This document shows positions 50,831-63,933 of a DNA stretch of 64,000 nt, one piece after another (the first letter of the stretch is position 1; each line of letters starts with the position of its first letter). The notes under the pieces are model-generated. The model was not told where the DNA came from. It worked only from the letters and a program-made list of their open reading frames with translations, and did not search any database. The stretch is from NCBI GenBank assembly GCA_030848705.1, contig JAUIZM010000023.1:2170001-2234000 (forward strand), given 5' to 3'. Source of the DNA: Heracleum sosnowskyi. Its lineage: Eukaryota > Streptophyta > Magnoliopsida > Apiales > Apiaceae. A program made the position numbers and the translations under genes.

Positions 50831-53714
50831 TTGAAGCGGGTCGTTTTATGGATATTTTCTCGTAGTTTGACCCTATGGGTTTATAGAATTGCAAAAAACT
50901 TCTTTTGGAGCTGTCCGGACCTGAATTTGAGCAGATATCAGGGGACACCCGATTACGTATACCTCTGAAGGGAGCTATACAAGGAAAACGGGGATAAATT
51001 GAAGCGGGTCGTTTTGAGGATATTTTCTCGTAGTTTGACCCTATGGGTTTATAGAATTGCAGTAAACTTCATTTGGAGCTGTCCGGACCTGAATTGGAGC
51101 AGATACCAGGGGACGCCCGATTACGTATACCTCTTAAGGGATCTATACATGGAAAACGGGGATAAATTGAAGCGGGTCGTTTTATGGATATTTTCTCGTA
51201 GTTTGACCCTATGGGTTTATAGAATTGCAAAAAACTTCATTTTGAGCAGTCCGGGCCTAAATTAGAGCAGATACCAGGGGACGCACGATTACGTATACCT
51301 CTGAAGGGAGCTAGCTATACAAGGAAAACGGGGATAAATTGAAGCGGGTCGTTTTGTGGGTATTTTCAAGTAGTTTGACCCTATAGGTTTATAGAATTGC
51401 AAAAAACTTCATTTGGAGCTGTCCGGGCCTGAATTGGAGCAGATACCAGGGGACGCCCGATTACGTATACCTCTAAAGGGATCTATACAAGGAAAACGGG
51501 GATAAATTGAAGCGGGTCGTTTTGAGGATATTTTCTCGTAGTTTGACCCTATGGGTTTATAGAATTGCAGTAAACTTCATTTGGAGCTGTCCGGACCTGG
51601 ATTGGAGCAGATACCAGGGGACGCCCGATTACGTATACCTCTTAAGGGATCTATACATGGAAAACGGGGATAAATTGAAGCGGGTCGTTTTATGGATATT
51701 TTCTCGTAGTTTGACCCTATGGGTTTATAGAATTGCAAAAAACTTCATTTGGAGCAGTCCGGGCCTAAATTAGAGCAGATACCAGGGGACGCCCGATTAC
51801 GTATACCTCTGAAGGGAGCTATACAAGGAAAACGGGGATAAATTGAAGCGGGTCGTTTTGTGGGTATTTTCTAGTAGTTTGACCCTATAGGTTTATAGAA
51901 TTGCAAAAAACTTCATTTGGAGCAGTCCGGACCTGAATTGCAGCAGATACCAGGGGACACCCGATTACGTATACCTCCTAAGGGAGCTATACAAGGAAAA
52001 CGGGGATAAATTGAAGCGGGTCATTTTGTGGATATTTACTCGTAGTTTGACCCTTTGGGTTTATAGAATTGCAAAAAACTTCATTTGGAGCAGTCCGGGC
52101 TTGAACTGGAGCAGATACCGGGGAACGCCCGATTACGTATACCTCTGGAAGGATGTATACAAGGAAAACGGGGATAAATTGAAGCGGGTCGTTTTGAGGA
52201 TATGTTCTCCTAGTTTGACCCTATGGGTTTATAGAATTGCAGTAAACTTCATTTGGAGCTGTCCGGACCTGAATTGGAGCAGATACCAGGGGACGCCCGA
52301 TTACGTATACCTCTTAAGGGATCTATACAAGGAAAACGGGGATAAATTGAAGCGGGTCGTTTTGAGGATATTTTCTCGTAGTTTGACCCTATGGGTTTAT
52401 AGAATTGCAGTAAACTTCATTTGGAGCTGTCCGGACCTGAATTGGAGCAGATACCAGGGGACGCCCGATTACGTATACCTCTTAAGGGATCTATACATAG
52501 AAAACGGGGATAAATTGAAGCGGGTCGTTTTGTGGATATTTTCTCGTAGTTTGACCCTATGGGTTTATAGAATTGCAAAAAACTTCATTTGGAGCTGTCC
52601 GGACCTGAATTTGAGCAGATATCAGGGGACACCCGATTATGTATACCTCTGAAGGGAGCTATACAAGGAAAACGGGGATAAATTGAAGCGGGTCATTTTG
52701 TGGATATTTTCTCATAGTTTGACCCTATGGGTTTATAGAATTGAAAAAAACTTCATTTGGAGCAGTCTGGACCTGAATTGGAGCCGATACCAGGGGACGC
52801 CCGATTACGTATACCTCTGAAGGGAGCTATACAAGGAAAACGGGGATAAATTGAAGCGGGTCGTTTTGAGGATATTTTCTCGTAGTTTGACCCTATGGGT
52901 TTATAGAATTGCAATAAACTTCATTTGGAGCTGTCCGGACCTGAATTGGAGCAGATACCAGGGGACGCCCGATTACATATACCTCTTAAGGGATCTACAC
53001 AAGGAAAACGGGGATAAATTGAAGTGGGTCGTTTTGTGGATATCTTCTCGTAGTTTGACCCTATGGGTTTATAGAATTGCAAAAAACTTCATTTGGAGCA
53101 GTTCGGGCCTAAATTGGAGCAGATACCAGGGGACGCCCGATTACGTATACCTCTGAAGGGAGCTATACAAGGAAAACGGGGATAAATTGAAGCGGGTCGT
53201 TTTGAGGATATTTTCTCGTAGTTTGACCCTATGGGTTTATAGAATTGCAATAAACTTCATTTGGAGCTGTCCGGACCTGAATTGGAGCAGATACCAGGGG
53301 ACGCCCGATTACGTATACCTCTTAAGGGATCTATACAAGGAAAACGGGGATAAATTGAAGTGGGTCGTTTTGTGGATATTTTCTCGTAGTTTGACCCAAT
53401 GGGTTTATAGAATTGCAAAAAACTTCATTTGGAGCAGTCCGGACCTAAATTGGAGCAGATACCAGGGGACGCACGATTACGTATACCTCTGAAGGGAGCT
53501 ATACAAGGAAAACGGGGATAAATTGAAGCAGGTCGTTTTGTGGGTATTTTCTAGTAGTTTGACCCTATAGGTTTATAGAATTGCAAAAAACTTCATTTGG
53601 AGCAGTCCGGGCCTAAATTGGAGCATATACCAGGGGACGCCCGATTACGTATACCTCTGAAGGGAGCTATACAAGGAAAACGGGGATAAATTGAAGCGGG
53701 TCGTTTTGTGGGTA
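50663..53714 (+). repeat. Domain II block, copy at 50.7-53.7 kb
   Basis: This block matches 28819-31870 unit by unit. It differs by an AGCT duplication (GAGCTAGCTATAC near 51309), CTCTAAAGGG in place of CTCTTAAGGG near 51472, and TCTCATAG near 52713. The four-unit open stretch at 52011-52652 is the counterpart of 30163-30804. It is the ancestor or sister of the two further copies that follow to the right. Confidence 0.82.
51307..51318 (+). repeat. 4-bp AGCT duplication (indel marker)
   Basis: GGGAGCTAGCTATAC replaces the usual GGGAGCTATAC and shifts the repeat phase by 4. The same marker is at 54001-54010 and 58198-58207, and nowhere else that I see. It tracks descent: the first event is in the 50.7-kb block, and the other two copies come from the 16-mer and 4.2-kb duplications. 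Confidence 0.9.
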
Positions 53715-53858
53715 TTTTCTCGTAGTTTGACCCTATGGGTTTATAGAATTGCAGTAAACTTCATTTGGAGCTGTCCGGACCTGAATTGGAGCAGATACCA
53801 GGGGACGCCCGATTACGTATACCTCTTAAGGGATCTATACATGGAAAACGGGGATAAA
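53691..53858 (+). repeat. Chimeric monomer at the 16-mer junction
   Basis: The front has GTGGGTATTTTCTCG, matching the T unit at 56384 that follows the duplication. The rest has TAGTTTGACC and GCAGTAAAC, matching the unit at 50999 that starts it. The switch lies at monomer positions 22-35. The same chimera is found at 57888, so the 4.2-kb duplication that made the second copy happened after this one. Confidence 0.85.
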
Positions 53859-56719
53859 TTGAAGCGGGTTGTTTTATGGATATTTTCTCGTAGTTTGACC
53901 CTATGGGTTTATAGAATTGCAAAAAACTTCATTTTGAGCAGTCCGGGCCTAAATTAGAGCAGATACCAGGGGACGCACGATTACGTATACCTCTGAAGGG
54001 AGCTAGCTATACAAGGAAAACGGGGATAAATTGAAGCGGGTCGTTTTGTGGGTATTTTCAAGTAGTTTGACCCTATAGGTTTATAGAATTGCAAAAAACT
54101 TCATTTGGAGCTGTCCGGGCCTGAATTGGAGCAGATACCAGGGGACGCCCGATTACGTATACCTCTAAAGGGATCTATACAAGGAAAACGGGGATAAATT
54201 GAAGCGGGTCGTTTTGAGGATATTTTCTCGTAGTTTGACCCTATGGGTTTATAGAATTGCAGTAAACTTCATTTGGAGCTGTCCGGACCTGGATTGGAGC
54301 AGATACCAGGGGACGCCAGATTACGTATACCTCTTAAGGGATCTATACATGGAAAACGGGGATAAATTGAAGCGGGTCGTTTTATGGATATTATCTCGTA
54401 GTTTGACCCTATGGGTTTATAGAATTGCAAAAAACTTCATTTGGAGCAGTCCGGGCCTAAATTAGAGCAGATACCAGGGGACGCCCGATTACGTATACCT
54501 CTGAAGGGAGCTATACAAGGAAAACGGGGATAAATTGAAGCGGGTCGTTTTGTGGGTATTTTCTAGTAGTTTGACCCTATAGGTTTATAGAATTGCAAAA
54601 AACTTCATTTGGAGCAGTCCGGACCTGAATTGGAGCAGATACCAGGGGACACCCGATTACGTATACCTCCTAAGGGAGCTATACAAGGAAAACGGGGATA
54701 AATTGAAGCGGGTCGTTTTGTGGATATTTACTCGTAGTTTGACCCTTTGGGTTTATAGAATTGCAAAAAACTTCATTTGGAGCAGTCCGGGCTTGAACTG
54801 GAGCAGATACCGGGGAACGCCCGATTACGTATACCTCTGGAAGGATGTATACAAGGAAAACGGGGATAAATTGAAGCGGGTCGTTTTGAGGATATGTTCT
54901 CCTAGTTTGACCCTATGGGTTTATAGAATTGCAGTAAACTTCATTTGGAGCTGTCCGGACCTGAATTGGAGCAGATACCAGGGGACGCCCGATTACGTAT
55001 ACCTCTTAAGGGATCTATACAAGGAAAACGGGGATAAATTGAAGCGGGTCGTTTTGAGGATATTTTCTCGTAGTTTGACCCTATGGGTTTATAGAATTGC
55101 AGTAAACTTCATTTGGAGCTGTCCGGACCTGAATTGGAGCAGATACCAGGGGACGCCCGATTACGTATACCTCTTAAGGGATCTATACATAGAAAACGGG
55201 GATAAATTGAAGCGGGTCGTTTTGTGGATATTTTCTCGTAGTTTGACCCCTATGGGTTTATAGAATTGCAAAAAACTTCATTTGGAGCTGTCCGGACCTG
55301 AATTTGAGCAGATATCAGGGGACACCCGATTATGTATACCTCTGAAGGGAGCTATACAAGGAAAACGGGGATAAATTGAAGCGGGTCATTTTGTGGATAT
55401 TTTCTCGTAGTTTGACCCTATGGGTTTATAGAATTGAAAAAAACTTCATTTGGAGCAGTCTGGACCTGAATTGGAGCCGATACCAGGGGACGCCCGATTA
55501 CGTATACCTCTGAAGGGAGCTATACAAGGAAAACGGGGATAAATTGAAGCGGGTCGTTTTGAGGATATTTTCTCGTAGTTTGACCCTATGGGTTTATAGA
55601 ATTGCAATAAACTTCATTTGGAGCTGTCCGGACCTGAATTGGAGCAGATACCAGGGGACGCCCGATTACATATACCTCTTAAGGGATCTACACAAGGAAA
55701 ACGGGGATAAATTGAAGTGGGTCGTTTTGTGGATATCTTCTCGTAGTTTGACCCTATGGGTTTATAGAATTGCAAAAAACTTCATTTGGAGCAGTTCGGG
55801 CCTAAATTGGAGCAGATACCAGGGGACGCCCGATTACGTATACCTCTGAAGGGAGCTATACAAGGAAAACGGGGATAAATTGAAGCGGGTCGTTTTGAGG
55901 ATATTTTCTCGTAGTTTGACCCTATGGGTTTATAGAATTGCAATAAACTTCATTTGGAGCTGTCCGGACCTGAATTGGAGCAGATACCAGGGGACGCCCG
56001 ATTACGTATACCTCTTAAGGGATCTATACAAGGAAAACGGGGATAAATTGAAGTGGGTCGTTTTGTGGATATTTTCTCGTAGTTTGACCCAATGGGTTTA
56101 TAGAATTGCAAAAAACTTCATTTGGAGCAGTCCGGACCTAAATTGGAGCAGATACCAGGGGACGCACGATTACGTATACCTCTGAAGGGAGCTATACAAG
56201 GAAAACGGGGATAAATTGAAGCAGGTCGTTTTGTGGGTATTTTCTAGTAGTTTGACCCTATAGGTTTATAGAATTGCAAAAAACTTCATTTGGAGCAGTC
56301 CGGGCCTAAATTGGAGCATATACCAGGGGACGCCCGATTACGTATACCTCTGAAGGGAGCTATACAAGGAAAACGGGGATAAATTGAAGCGGGTCGTTTT
56401 GTGGGTATTTTCTCGTACTTTGACCCTATGGGTTTATAGAATTGCAAAAAACTTCATTTGGAGCTGTCCGGACCTGAATTGGAGCAGATACCAGGGGACG
56501 CCCGATTACATATACCTCTTAAGGGATCTATACATGGAAAACGGGGATAAATTGAAGCGGGTCGTTTTGTGGATATTTTCTCGTAGTTTGACCCTATGGG
56601 TTTATAGAATTGCAAAAAACTTCTTTTGGAGCTGTCCGGACCTGAATTTGAGCAGATATCAGGGGACACCCGATTACGTATACCTCTGAAGGGAGCTATA
56701 CAAGGAAAACGGGGATAAA

Positions 56720-56878
56720 TTGAAGCGGGTCGTTTTGAGGATATTTTCTCGTAGTTTGACTTATAGAATTGCAGTAAACTTCATTTGGAGCTGTCCGGAC
56801 CTGAATTGGAGCAGATACCAAGGGACGCCCGATTACGTATACCTCTTAAGGGATCTATACATGGAAAACGGGGATAAA
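56720..56878 (+). repeat. Short monomer with 9-bp deletion
   Basis: The unit reads TAGTTTGACTTATAGAATTG, lacking 9 bp of the otherwise conserved GACCCTATGGGTTTAT segment, so it is 159 bp. It is one of only two units in the window with this lesion; the other (60917-61075) is its copy in the 4.2-kb duplication. The length is a multiple of three, so the forward frame is not broken. Confidence 0.9.
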
Positions 56879-57215
56879 TTGAAGCGGGTCGTTTTATGGA
56901 TATTTTCTCGTAGTTTGACCCTATGGGTTTATAGAATTGCAAAAAACTTCATTTGGAGCAGTCCGGGCCTAAATTAGAGCAGATACCAGGGGACGCCCGA
57001 TTACGTATACCTCCGAAGGGAGCTATACAAGGAAAATAGGGATAAATTGAAGCGGGTCGTTTTGTGGGTATTTTCTAGTAGTTTGACCCTATAGGTTAAT
57101 AGAATTGCAAAAAACTTCATTTGGAGCAATCCGGGCCTGAATTGGAGCAGATACCAGGGGGACGCCCGATTACGTATACCTCCTAAGGGAGCTATACAAG
57201 GAAAACGGGGATAAA

Positions 57216-57887
57216 TTGAAGCGGGTCGTTTTGTGGGTATTTTCTCGTACTTTGACCCTATGGGTTTATAGAATTGCAAAAACCTTCTTTTGGAGCTGTC
57301 CGGACCTGAATTGGAGCAGATACCAGGGAACACCCGATTACGTATACCTCTGGAGGGATGTATACAAGGAAAACGGGGATAAATTGAAGCGGGTCGTTTT
57401 GAGGATATTTTCTCGTAGTTTGACCCTATGGGTTTATAGAATTGCAGTAAACTTCATTTGGAGCTGTCCGGACCTGAATTGGAGCAGATACCAGGGGACG
57501 CCCGATTACGTATACCTCTTAAGGGATCTATACAAGGAAAACGGGGATAAATTGAAGCGGGTCGTTTTGTGGTTATTTTCTCGTAGTTTGACCCTATGGG
57601 TTTATAGAATTGCAGTAAACTTCATTTGGAGCTGTCCGGACCTGAATTGGAGCAGATACCAGGGGACGCCCGATTACGTATACCTCTTAAGGGATCTATA
57701 CAAGGAAAACGGGGATAAATTGAAGCGGGTCGTTTTGAGGATATTTTCTCGTAGTTTGACCCTATGGGTTTATAGAATTGCAGTAAACTTCATTTGGAGC
57801 TGTCCGGACCTGAATTGGAGCAGATACCAGGGGACGCCCGATTACGTATACCTCTTAAGGGAGCTATACAAGGAAAACGGGGATAAA
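57216..57887 (+). repeat. Recombined domain II tetramer with long continuous open frame
   Basis: The unit at 57216 is a chimera. Its front is a T unit (CGTACTTTG, CCTTCTTTTGG) and its back is the CAGGGAACACCC and CTCTGGAGGG type seen at 32684. The units at 57552 and 57720 are G-like and lack stops. The forward frame is therefore open for 312 codons (57216-58154), the longest in the window. This is a by-product of recombined non-stop monomers, not a gene: it starts at TTG and repeats the same 56-residue unit. Confidence 0.75.
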
Positions 57888-60800
57888 TTGAAGCGGGTCG
57901 TTTTGTGGGTATTTTCTCGTAGTTTGACCCTATGGGTTTATAGAATTGCAGTAAACTTCATTTGGAGCTGTCCGGACCTGAATTGGAGCAGATACCAGGG
58001 GACGCCCGATTACGTATACCTCTTAAGGGATCTATACATGGAAAACGGGGATAAATTGAAGCGGGTTGTTTTATGGATATTTTCTCGTAGTTTGACCCTA
58101 TGGGTTTATAGAATTGCAAAAAACTTCATTTTGAGCAGTCCGGGCCTAAATTAGAGCAGATACCAGGGGACGCACGATTACGTATACCTCTGAAGGGAGC
58201 TAGCTATACAAGGAAAACGGGGATAAATTGAAGCGGGTCGTTTTGTGGGTATTTTCAAGTAGTTTGACCCTATAGGTTTATAGAATTGCAAAAAACTTCA
58301 TTTGGAGCTGTCCGGGCCTGAATTGGAGCAGATACCAGGGGACGCCCGATTACGTATACCTCTAAAGGGATCTATACAAGGAAAACGGGGATAAATTGAA
58401 GCGGGTCGTTTTGAGGATATTTTCTCGTAGTTTGACCCTATGGGTTTATAGAATTGCAGTAAACTTCATTTGGAGCTGTCCGGACCTGGATTGGAGCAGA
58501 TACCAGGGGACGCCAGATTACGTATACCTCTTAAGGGATCTATACATGGAAAACGGGGATAAATTGAAGCGGGTCGTTTTATGGATATTATCTCGTAGTT
58601 TGACCCTATGGGTTTATAGAATTGCAAAAAACTTCATTTGGAGCAGTCCGGGCCTAAATTAGAGCAGATACCAGGGGACGCCCGATTACGTATACCTCTG
58701 AAGGGAGCTATACAAGGAAAACGGGGATAAATTGAAGCGGGTCGTTTTGTGGGTATTTTCTAGTAGTTTGACCCTATAGGTTTATAGAATTGCAAAAAAC
58801 TTCATTTGGAGCAGTCCGGACCTGAATTGGAGCAGATACCAGGGGACACCCGATTACGTATACCTCCTAAGGGAGCTATACAAGGAAAACGGGGATAAAT
58901 TGAAGCGGGTCGTTTTGTGGATATTTACTCGTAGTTTGACCCTTTGGGTTTATAGAATTGCAAAAAACTTCATTTGGAGCAGTCCGGGCTTGAACTGGAG
59001 CAGATACCGGGGAACGCCCGATTACGTATACCTCTGGAAGGATGTATACAAGGAAAACGGGGATAAATTGAAGCGGGTCGTTTTGAGGATATGTTCTCCT
59101 AGTTTGACCCTATGGGTTTATAGAATTGCAGTAAACTTCATTTGGAGCTGTCCGGACCTGAATTGGAGCAGATACCAGGGGACGCCCGATTACGTATACC
59201 TCTTAAGGGATCTATACAAGGAAAACGGGGATAAATTGAAGCGGGTCGTTTTGAGGATATTTTCTCGTAGTTTGACCCTATGGGTTTATAGAATTGCAGT
59301 AAACTTCATTTGGAGCTGTCCGGACCTGAATTGGAGCAGATACCAGGGGACGCCCGATTACGTATACCTCTTAAGGGATCTATACATAGAAAACGGGGAT
59401 AAATTGAAGCGGGTCGTTTTGTGGATATTTTCTCGTAGTTTGACCCCTATGGGTTTATAGAATTGCAAAAAACTTCATTTGGAGCTGTCCGGACCTGAAT
59501 TTGAGCAGATATCAGGGGACACCCGATTATGTATACCTCTGAAGGGAGCTATACAAGGAAAACGGGGATAAATTGAAGCGGGTCATTTTGTGGATATTTT
59601 CTCGTAGTTTGACCCTATGGGTTTATAGAATTGAAAAAAACTTCATTTGGAGCAGTCTGGACCTGAATTGGAGCCGATACCAGGGGACGCCCGATTACGT
59701 ATACCTCTGAAGGGAGCTATACAAGGAAAACGGGGATAAATTGAAGCGGGTCGTTTTGAGGATATTTTCTCGTAGTTTGACCCTATGGGTTTATAGAATT
59801 GCAATAAACTTCATTTGGAGCTGTCCGGACCTGAATTGGAGCAGATACCAGGGGACGCCCGATTACATATACCTCTTAAGGGATCTACACAAGGAAAACG
59901 GGGATAAATTGAAGTGGGTCGTTTTGTGGATATCTTCTCGTAGTTTGACCCTATGGGTTTATAGAATTGCAAAAAACTTCATTTGGAGCAGTTCGGGCCT
60001 AAATTGGAGCAGATACCAGGGGACGCCCGATTACGTATACCTCTGAAGGGAGCTATACAAGGAAAACGGGGATAAATTGAAGCGGGTCGTTTTGAGGATA
60101 TTTTCTCGTAGTTTGACCCTATGGGTTTATAGAATTGCAATAAACTTCATTTGGAGCTGTCCGGACCTGAATTGGAGCAGATACCAGGGGACGCCCGATT
60201 ACGTATACCTCTTAAGGGATCTATACAAGGAAAACGGGGATAAATTGAAGTGGGTCGTTTTGTGGATATTTTCTCGTAGTTTGACCCAATGGGTTTATAG
60301 AATTGCAAAAAACTTCATTTGGAGCAGTCCGGACCTAAATTGGAGCAGATACCAGGGGACGCACGATTACGTATACCTCTGAAGGGAGCTATACAAGGAA
60401 AACGGGGATAAATTGAAGCAGGTCGTTTTGTGGGTATTTTCTAGTAGTTTGACCCTATAGGTTTATAGAATTGCAAAAAACTTCATTTGGAGCAGTCCGG
60501 GCCTAAATTGGAGCATATACCAGGGGACGCCCGATTACGTATACCTCTGAAGGGAGCTATACAAGGAAAACGGGGATAAATTGAAGCGGGTCGTTTTGTG
60601 GGTATTTTCTCGTACTTTGACCCTATGGGTTTATAGAATTGCAAAAAACTTCATTTGGAGCTGTCCGGACCTGAATTGGAGCAGATACCAGGGGACGCCC
60701 GATTACATATACCTCTTAAGGGATCTATACATGGAAAACGGGGATAAATTGAAGCGGGTCGTTTTGTGGATATTTTCTCGTAGTTTGACCCTATGGGTTT

Positions 60801-60916
60801 ATAGAATTGCAAAAAACTTCTTTTGGAGCTGTCCGGACCTGAATTTGAGCAGATATCAGGGGACACCCGATTACGTATACCTCTGAAGGGAGCTATACAA
60901 GGAAAACGGGGATAAA

Positions 60917-61075
60917 TTGAAGCGGGTCGTTTTGAGGATATTTTCTCGTAGTTTGACTTATAGAATTGCAGTAAACTTCATTTGGAGCTGTCCGGACCTG
61001 AATTGGAGCAGATACCAAGGGACGCCCGATTACGTATACCTCTTAAGGGATCTATACATGGAAAACGGGGATAAA
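60917..61075 (+). repeat. Short monomer with 9-bp deletion, second copy
   Basis: It is identical in lesion and context to the unit at 56720, at the 4197-bp offset of the tandem duplication. It shows that the deletion came before that duplication. The matching units at 32179 and 39238 are full length. Confidence 0.9.
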
Positions 61076-61777
61076 TTGAAGCGGGTCGTTTTATGGATAT
61101 TTTCTCGTAGTTTGACCCTATGGGTTTATAGAATTGCAAAAAACTTCATTTGGAGCAGTCCGGGCCTAAATTAGAGCAGATACCAGGGGACGCCCGATTA
61201 CGTATACCTCCGAAGGGAGCTATACAAGGAAAACAGGGATAAATTGAAGCGGGTCGTTTTGTGGGTATTTTCTAGTAGTTTGACCCTATAGGTTAATAGA
61301 ATTGCAAAAAACTTCATTTGGAGCAATCCGGGCCTGAATTGGAGCAGATACCAGGGGGACGCCCGATTACGTATACCTCCTAAGGGAGCTATACAAGGAA
61401 AACGGGGATAAATTGAAGCGGGTCGTTTTGTGGGTATTTTCTCGTACTTTGACCCTATGGGTTTATAGAATTGCAAAAACCTTCTTTTGGAGCTGTCCGG
61501 ACCTGAATTGGAGCAGATACCAGGGAACACCCGATTACGTATACCTCTGGAGGGATGTATACAAGGAAAACGGGGATAAATTGAAGCGGGTCGTTTTGAG
61601 GATATTTTCTCGTAGTTTGACCCTATGGGTTTATAGAATTGCAGTAAACTTCATTTGGAGCTGTCCGGACCTGAATTGGAGCAGATACCAGGGGACGCCC
61701 GATTACGTATACCTCTTAAGGGATCTATACAAGGAAAACGGGGATAAATTGAAGCGGGTCGTTTTGTGGTTATTTTC

Positions 61778-63429
61778 TCGTACTTTGACCCTATGGGTTT
61801 ATAGAATTGCAAAAACCTTCTTTTGGAGCTGTCCGGACCTGAATTGGAGCAGATACCAGGGGACGCCCGATTACGTATACCTCCTAAGTGAGCTATACAA
61901 GGAAAACGGGGATAAATTGAAGCAGGTCGTTTTGTGGGTATTTTCTAGTAGTTTGACCCTATAGGTTTATAGAATTGCAAAAAACTTCATTTGGAGCAAT
62001 CCGGGCCTGAATTGGAGCAGATACCAGGGGGACGCCCGATTACGTATACCTCCTAAGGGAGCTATACAAGGAAAACGGGGATAAATTGAAGCGGGTCGTT
62101 TTGTGGATATTTTCTCGTAGTTTGACCCTATGGGTTTATAGAATTGCAAAAAACTTCATTTGGAGCAGTCCGGGCGTGAAGTGGAGAAGATACCAGGGAA
62201 CACCCGATTACGTATACCTCTGGAGGGATGTATACAAGGAAAACGGGGATAAATTGAAGCGGGTCGTTTTGAGGATATTTTCTCGTAGTTTGACCCTATG
62301 GGTTTATAGAATTGCAGTAAACTTCATTTGGAGCTGTCCGGACCTGAATTGGAGCAGATACCAGGGGACGCCCGATTACGTATACCTCTTAAGGGATCTA
62401 TACAAGGAAAACGGGGATAAATTGAAGCGGGTCGTTTTGTGGTTATTTTCTCGTACTTTGACCCTATGGGTTTATAGAATTGCAAAAACCTTCTTTTGGA
62501 GCTGTCCGGACCTGAATTGGAGCAGATACCAGGGGACGCCCGATTACGTATACCTCCTAAGTGAGCTATACAAGGAAAACGGGGATAAATTGAAGCAGGT
62601 CGTTTTGTGGGTATTTTCTAGTAGTTTGACCCTATAGGTTTATAGAATTGCAAAAAACTTCATTTGGAGCAGTCCGGGCCTAAATTGGAGCATATACCAG
62701 GGGACGCCCGATTACGTATACCTCTGAAGGGAGCTATACAAGGAAAACGGGGATAAATTGAAGCGGGTCGTTTTGTGGGTATTTTCTCGTACTTTGACCC
62801 TATGGGTTTATAGAATTGCAAAAACCTTCTTTTGGAGCTGTCCGGACCTGAATTGGAGCAGATACCAGGGGACGCCCGATTACGTATACCTCCTAAGGGA
62901 GCTATACAAGGAAAACAGGGATAAATTGAAGCGGGTCGTTTTGAGGATATTTTCTCGTAGTTTGACCCTATGGGTTTATAGAATTGCAAAAAACTTCATT
63001 TGGAGCAGTCCGGGCCTGAATTGGAGCAGATACCAGGGGACGCCCGATTACGTATACCTCCTAAGGGAGCTATACAAGGGAAACGGGGATAAATTGAAGC
63101 GGGTCGTTTTGTGGATATTTTCTCGTAATTTCACCCTATGGGTTTATAGAATTGCAAAAAACTTCATTTGGAGCAGTCCGGGCTTGAACTGGAGAAGATA
63201 CCAGGGAACACCCGATTACGTATACCTCTGGAGGGATGTATACAAGGAAAACGGGGATAAATTGAAGCGGGTCGTTTTGAGTATATTTTCTCATAGTTTG
63301 ACCCTATGGGTTTATAGAATTGCAGTAAACTTCATTTGGAGCTGTCCGGACCTGAATTGGAGCAGATACCAAGGGACGCCCGATTACGTATACCTCTGAA
63401 GGGATCTACACAAGGAAAACGGGGATAAA
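61778..63429 (+). repeat. Domain II tail with further chimeras
   Basis: Right of the 4.2-kb duplication the array has T (61749), a chimera at 61917 with a type C front (CTATAGG) and a back with CAATCCGGGCC and CCAGGGGGACG, then units at 62086-62757 like 32684-33355. Next come T (62758) and units ending CTCCTAAGG (62926) or CTCTGGAGG (63094). CGTAATTTCACC near 63125 and AAGGGAAACG near 63074 are private. The type E unit is absent here. Confidence 0.72.
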
Positions 63430-63933
63430 TTGAAGCGGGTCATTTTGAGGATATTTTCTCGTAGTTTGACCCTATGGGCTTATAGAATTGCAGTAAACTT
63501 CATTTGGAGCTGTCCGGACCTGAATTGGAACAGATACCAGGGGACGCCCGATTACGTATGCCTCTTAAGGGATCTATACAAGGAAAACGGGGATAAATTG
63601 AAGCGGGTCGTTTTGTGGATATCTTCTCGTAGTTTGACCCTATGGGTTTATAGAATTGCAAAAAACTTCATTTGGAGCAGTCCGGGCCTAAATTGGAGCA
63701 GATACCAGGGGACGCCCGATTACGTATACCTCTGAAGGGAGCTATACAAGGAAAACGGGGATAAATTGAAGCGGGTCGTTTTGAGGATATTTTCTCGTAG
63801 TTTGACCCTATGGGTTTATAGAATTGCAATAAACTTCATATGGAGCTGTCCGGACCTGAATTGGAGCAGATACCAGGGGACGCCCGATTACGTATACCTC
63901 TTAAGGGATCTATACAAGGAAAACGGGGATAAA
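63430..63933 (+). repeat. Return to domain I-like monomers
   Basis: The unit at 63430 is G-like with private TGGGCTTATAG and TACGTATGCC. The unit at 63598 is B-like with GATATCTTCTCGTAG. The unit at 63766 is type A with a private CTTCATATGG. No domain II marker (CGTACTTT, ATGGAA, CTCCTA, CTCTGG) is seen in this stretch. Confidence 0.75.

Larger units (their letters stand above)
51035..56415 (+). repeat. 16-mer tandem duplication (offset 2692-2693 bp)
   Basis: Units 50999, 51507, 52011, 52851 and 53187 correspond to 53691, 54199, 54703, 55544 and 55880. The offset is 2692 bp (16 units plus the AGCT duplication), rising to 2693 after a 1-bp C gain near 55249 (GACCCCTATGG). Both copies share GAGCTAGCTATAC and CTCTAAAGGG. 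The right copy has private CCAGATTACG near 54317 and ATATTATCTCG near 54389. Confidence 0.85.
53691..61777 (+). repeat. 4.2-kb tandem duplication, nearly identical copies (offset 4197 bp)
   Basis: From 53691 to about 57580 the sequence matches 57888 to about 61777 at a constant offset of 4197 bp, 25 units minus 3 bp. Both copies share an AGCT duplication (54004, 58201), a C gain (55249, 59446), a 9-bp deletion (56760, 60957) and a G gain (57155, 61352). The only difference I noticed is AAAATAGGG near 57034 against AAAACAGGG near 61231. This is the most recent large event visible in the window. Confidence 0.88.

Noticed and set aside
57001..57333. Minus-strand open frames of 60-110 residues (also at 28889, 31913, 32469, 39528, 50733, 61198, 62660)
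   Set aside because: They are the antisense reading of the same satellite units and recur only where duplicated blocks recur.
57216..58154. 312-codon forward open frame, the longest in the window
   Set aside because: It begins at TTG, repeats the same 56-residue satellite unit more than five times, and is open only because recombined units here lack the type-specific stops. No promoter, domain or codon constraint is visible.
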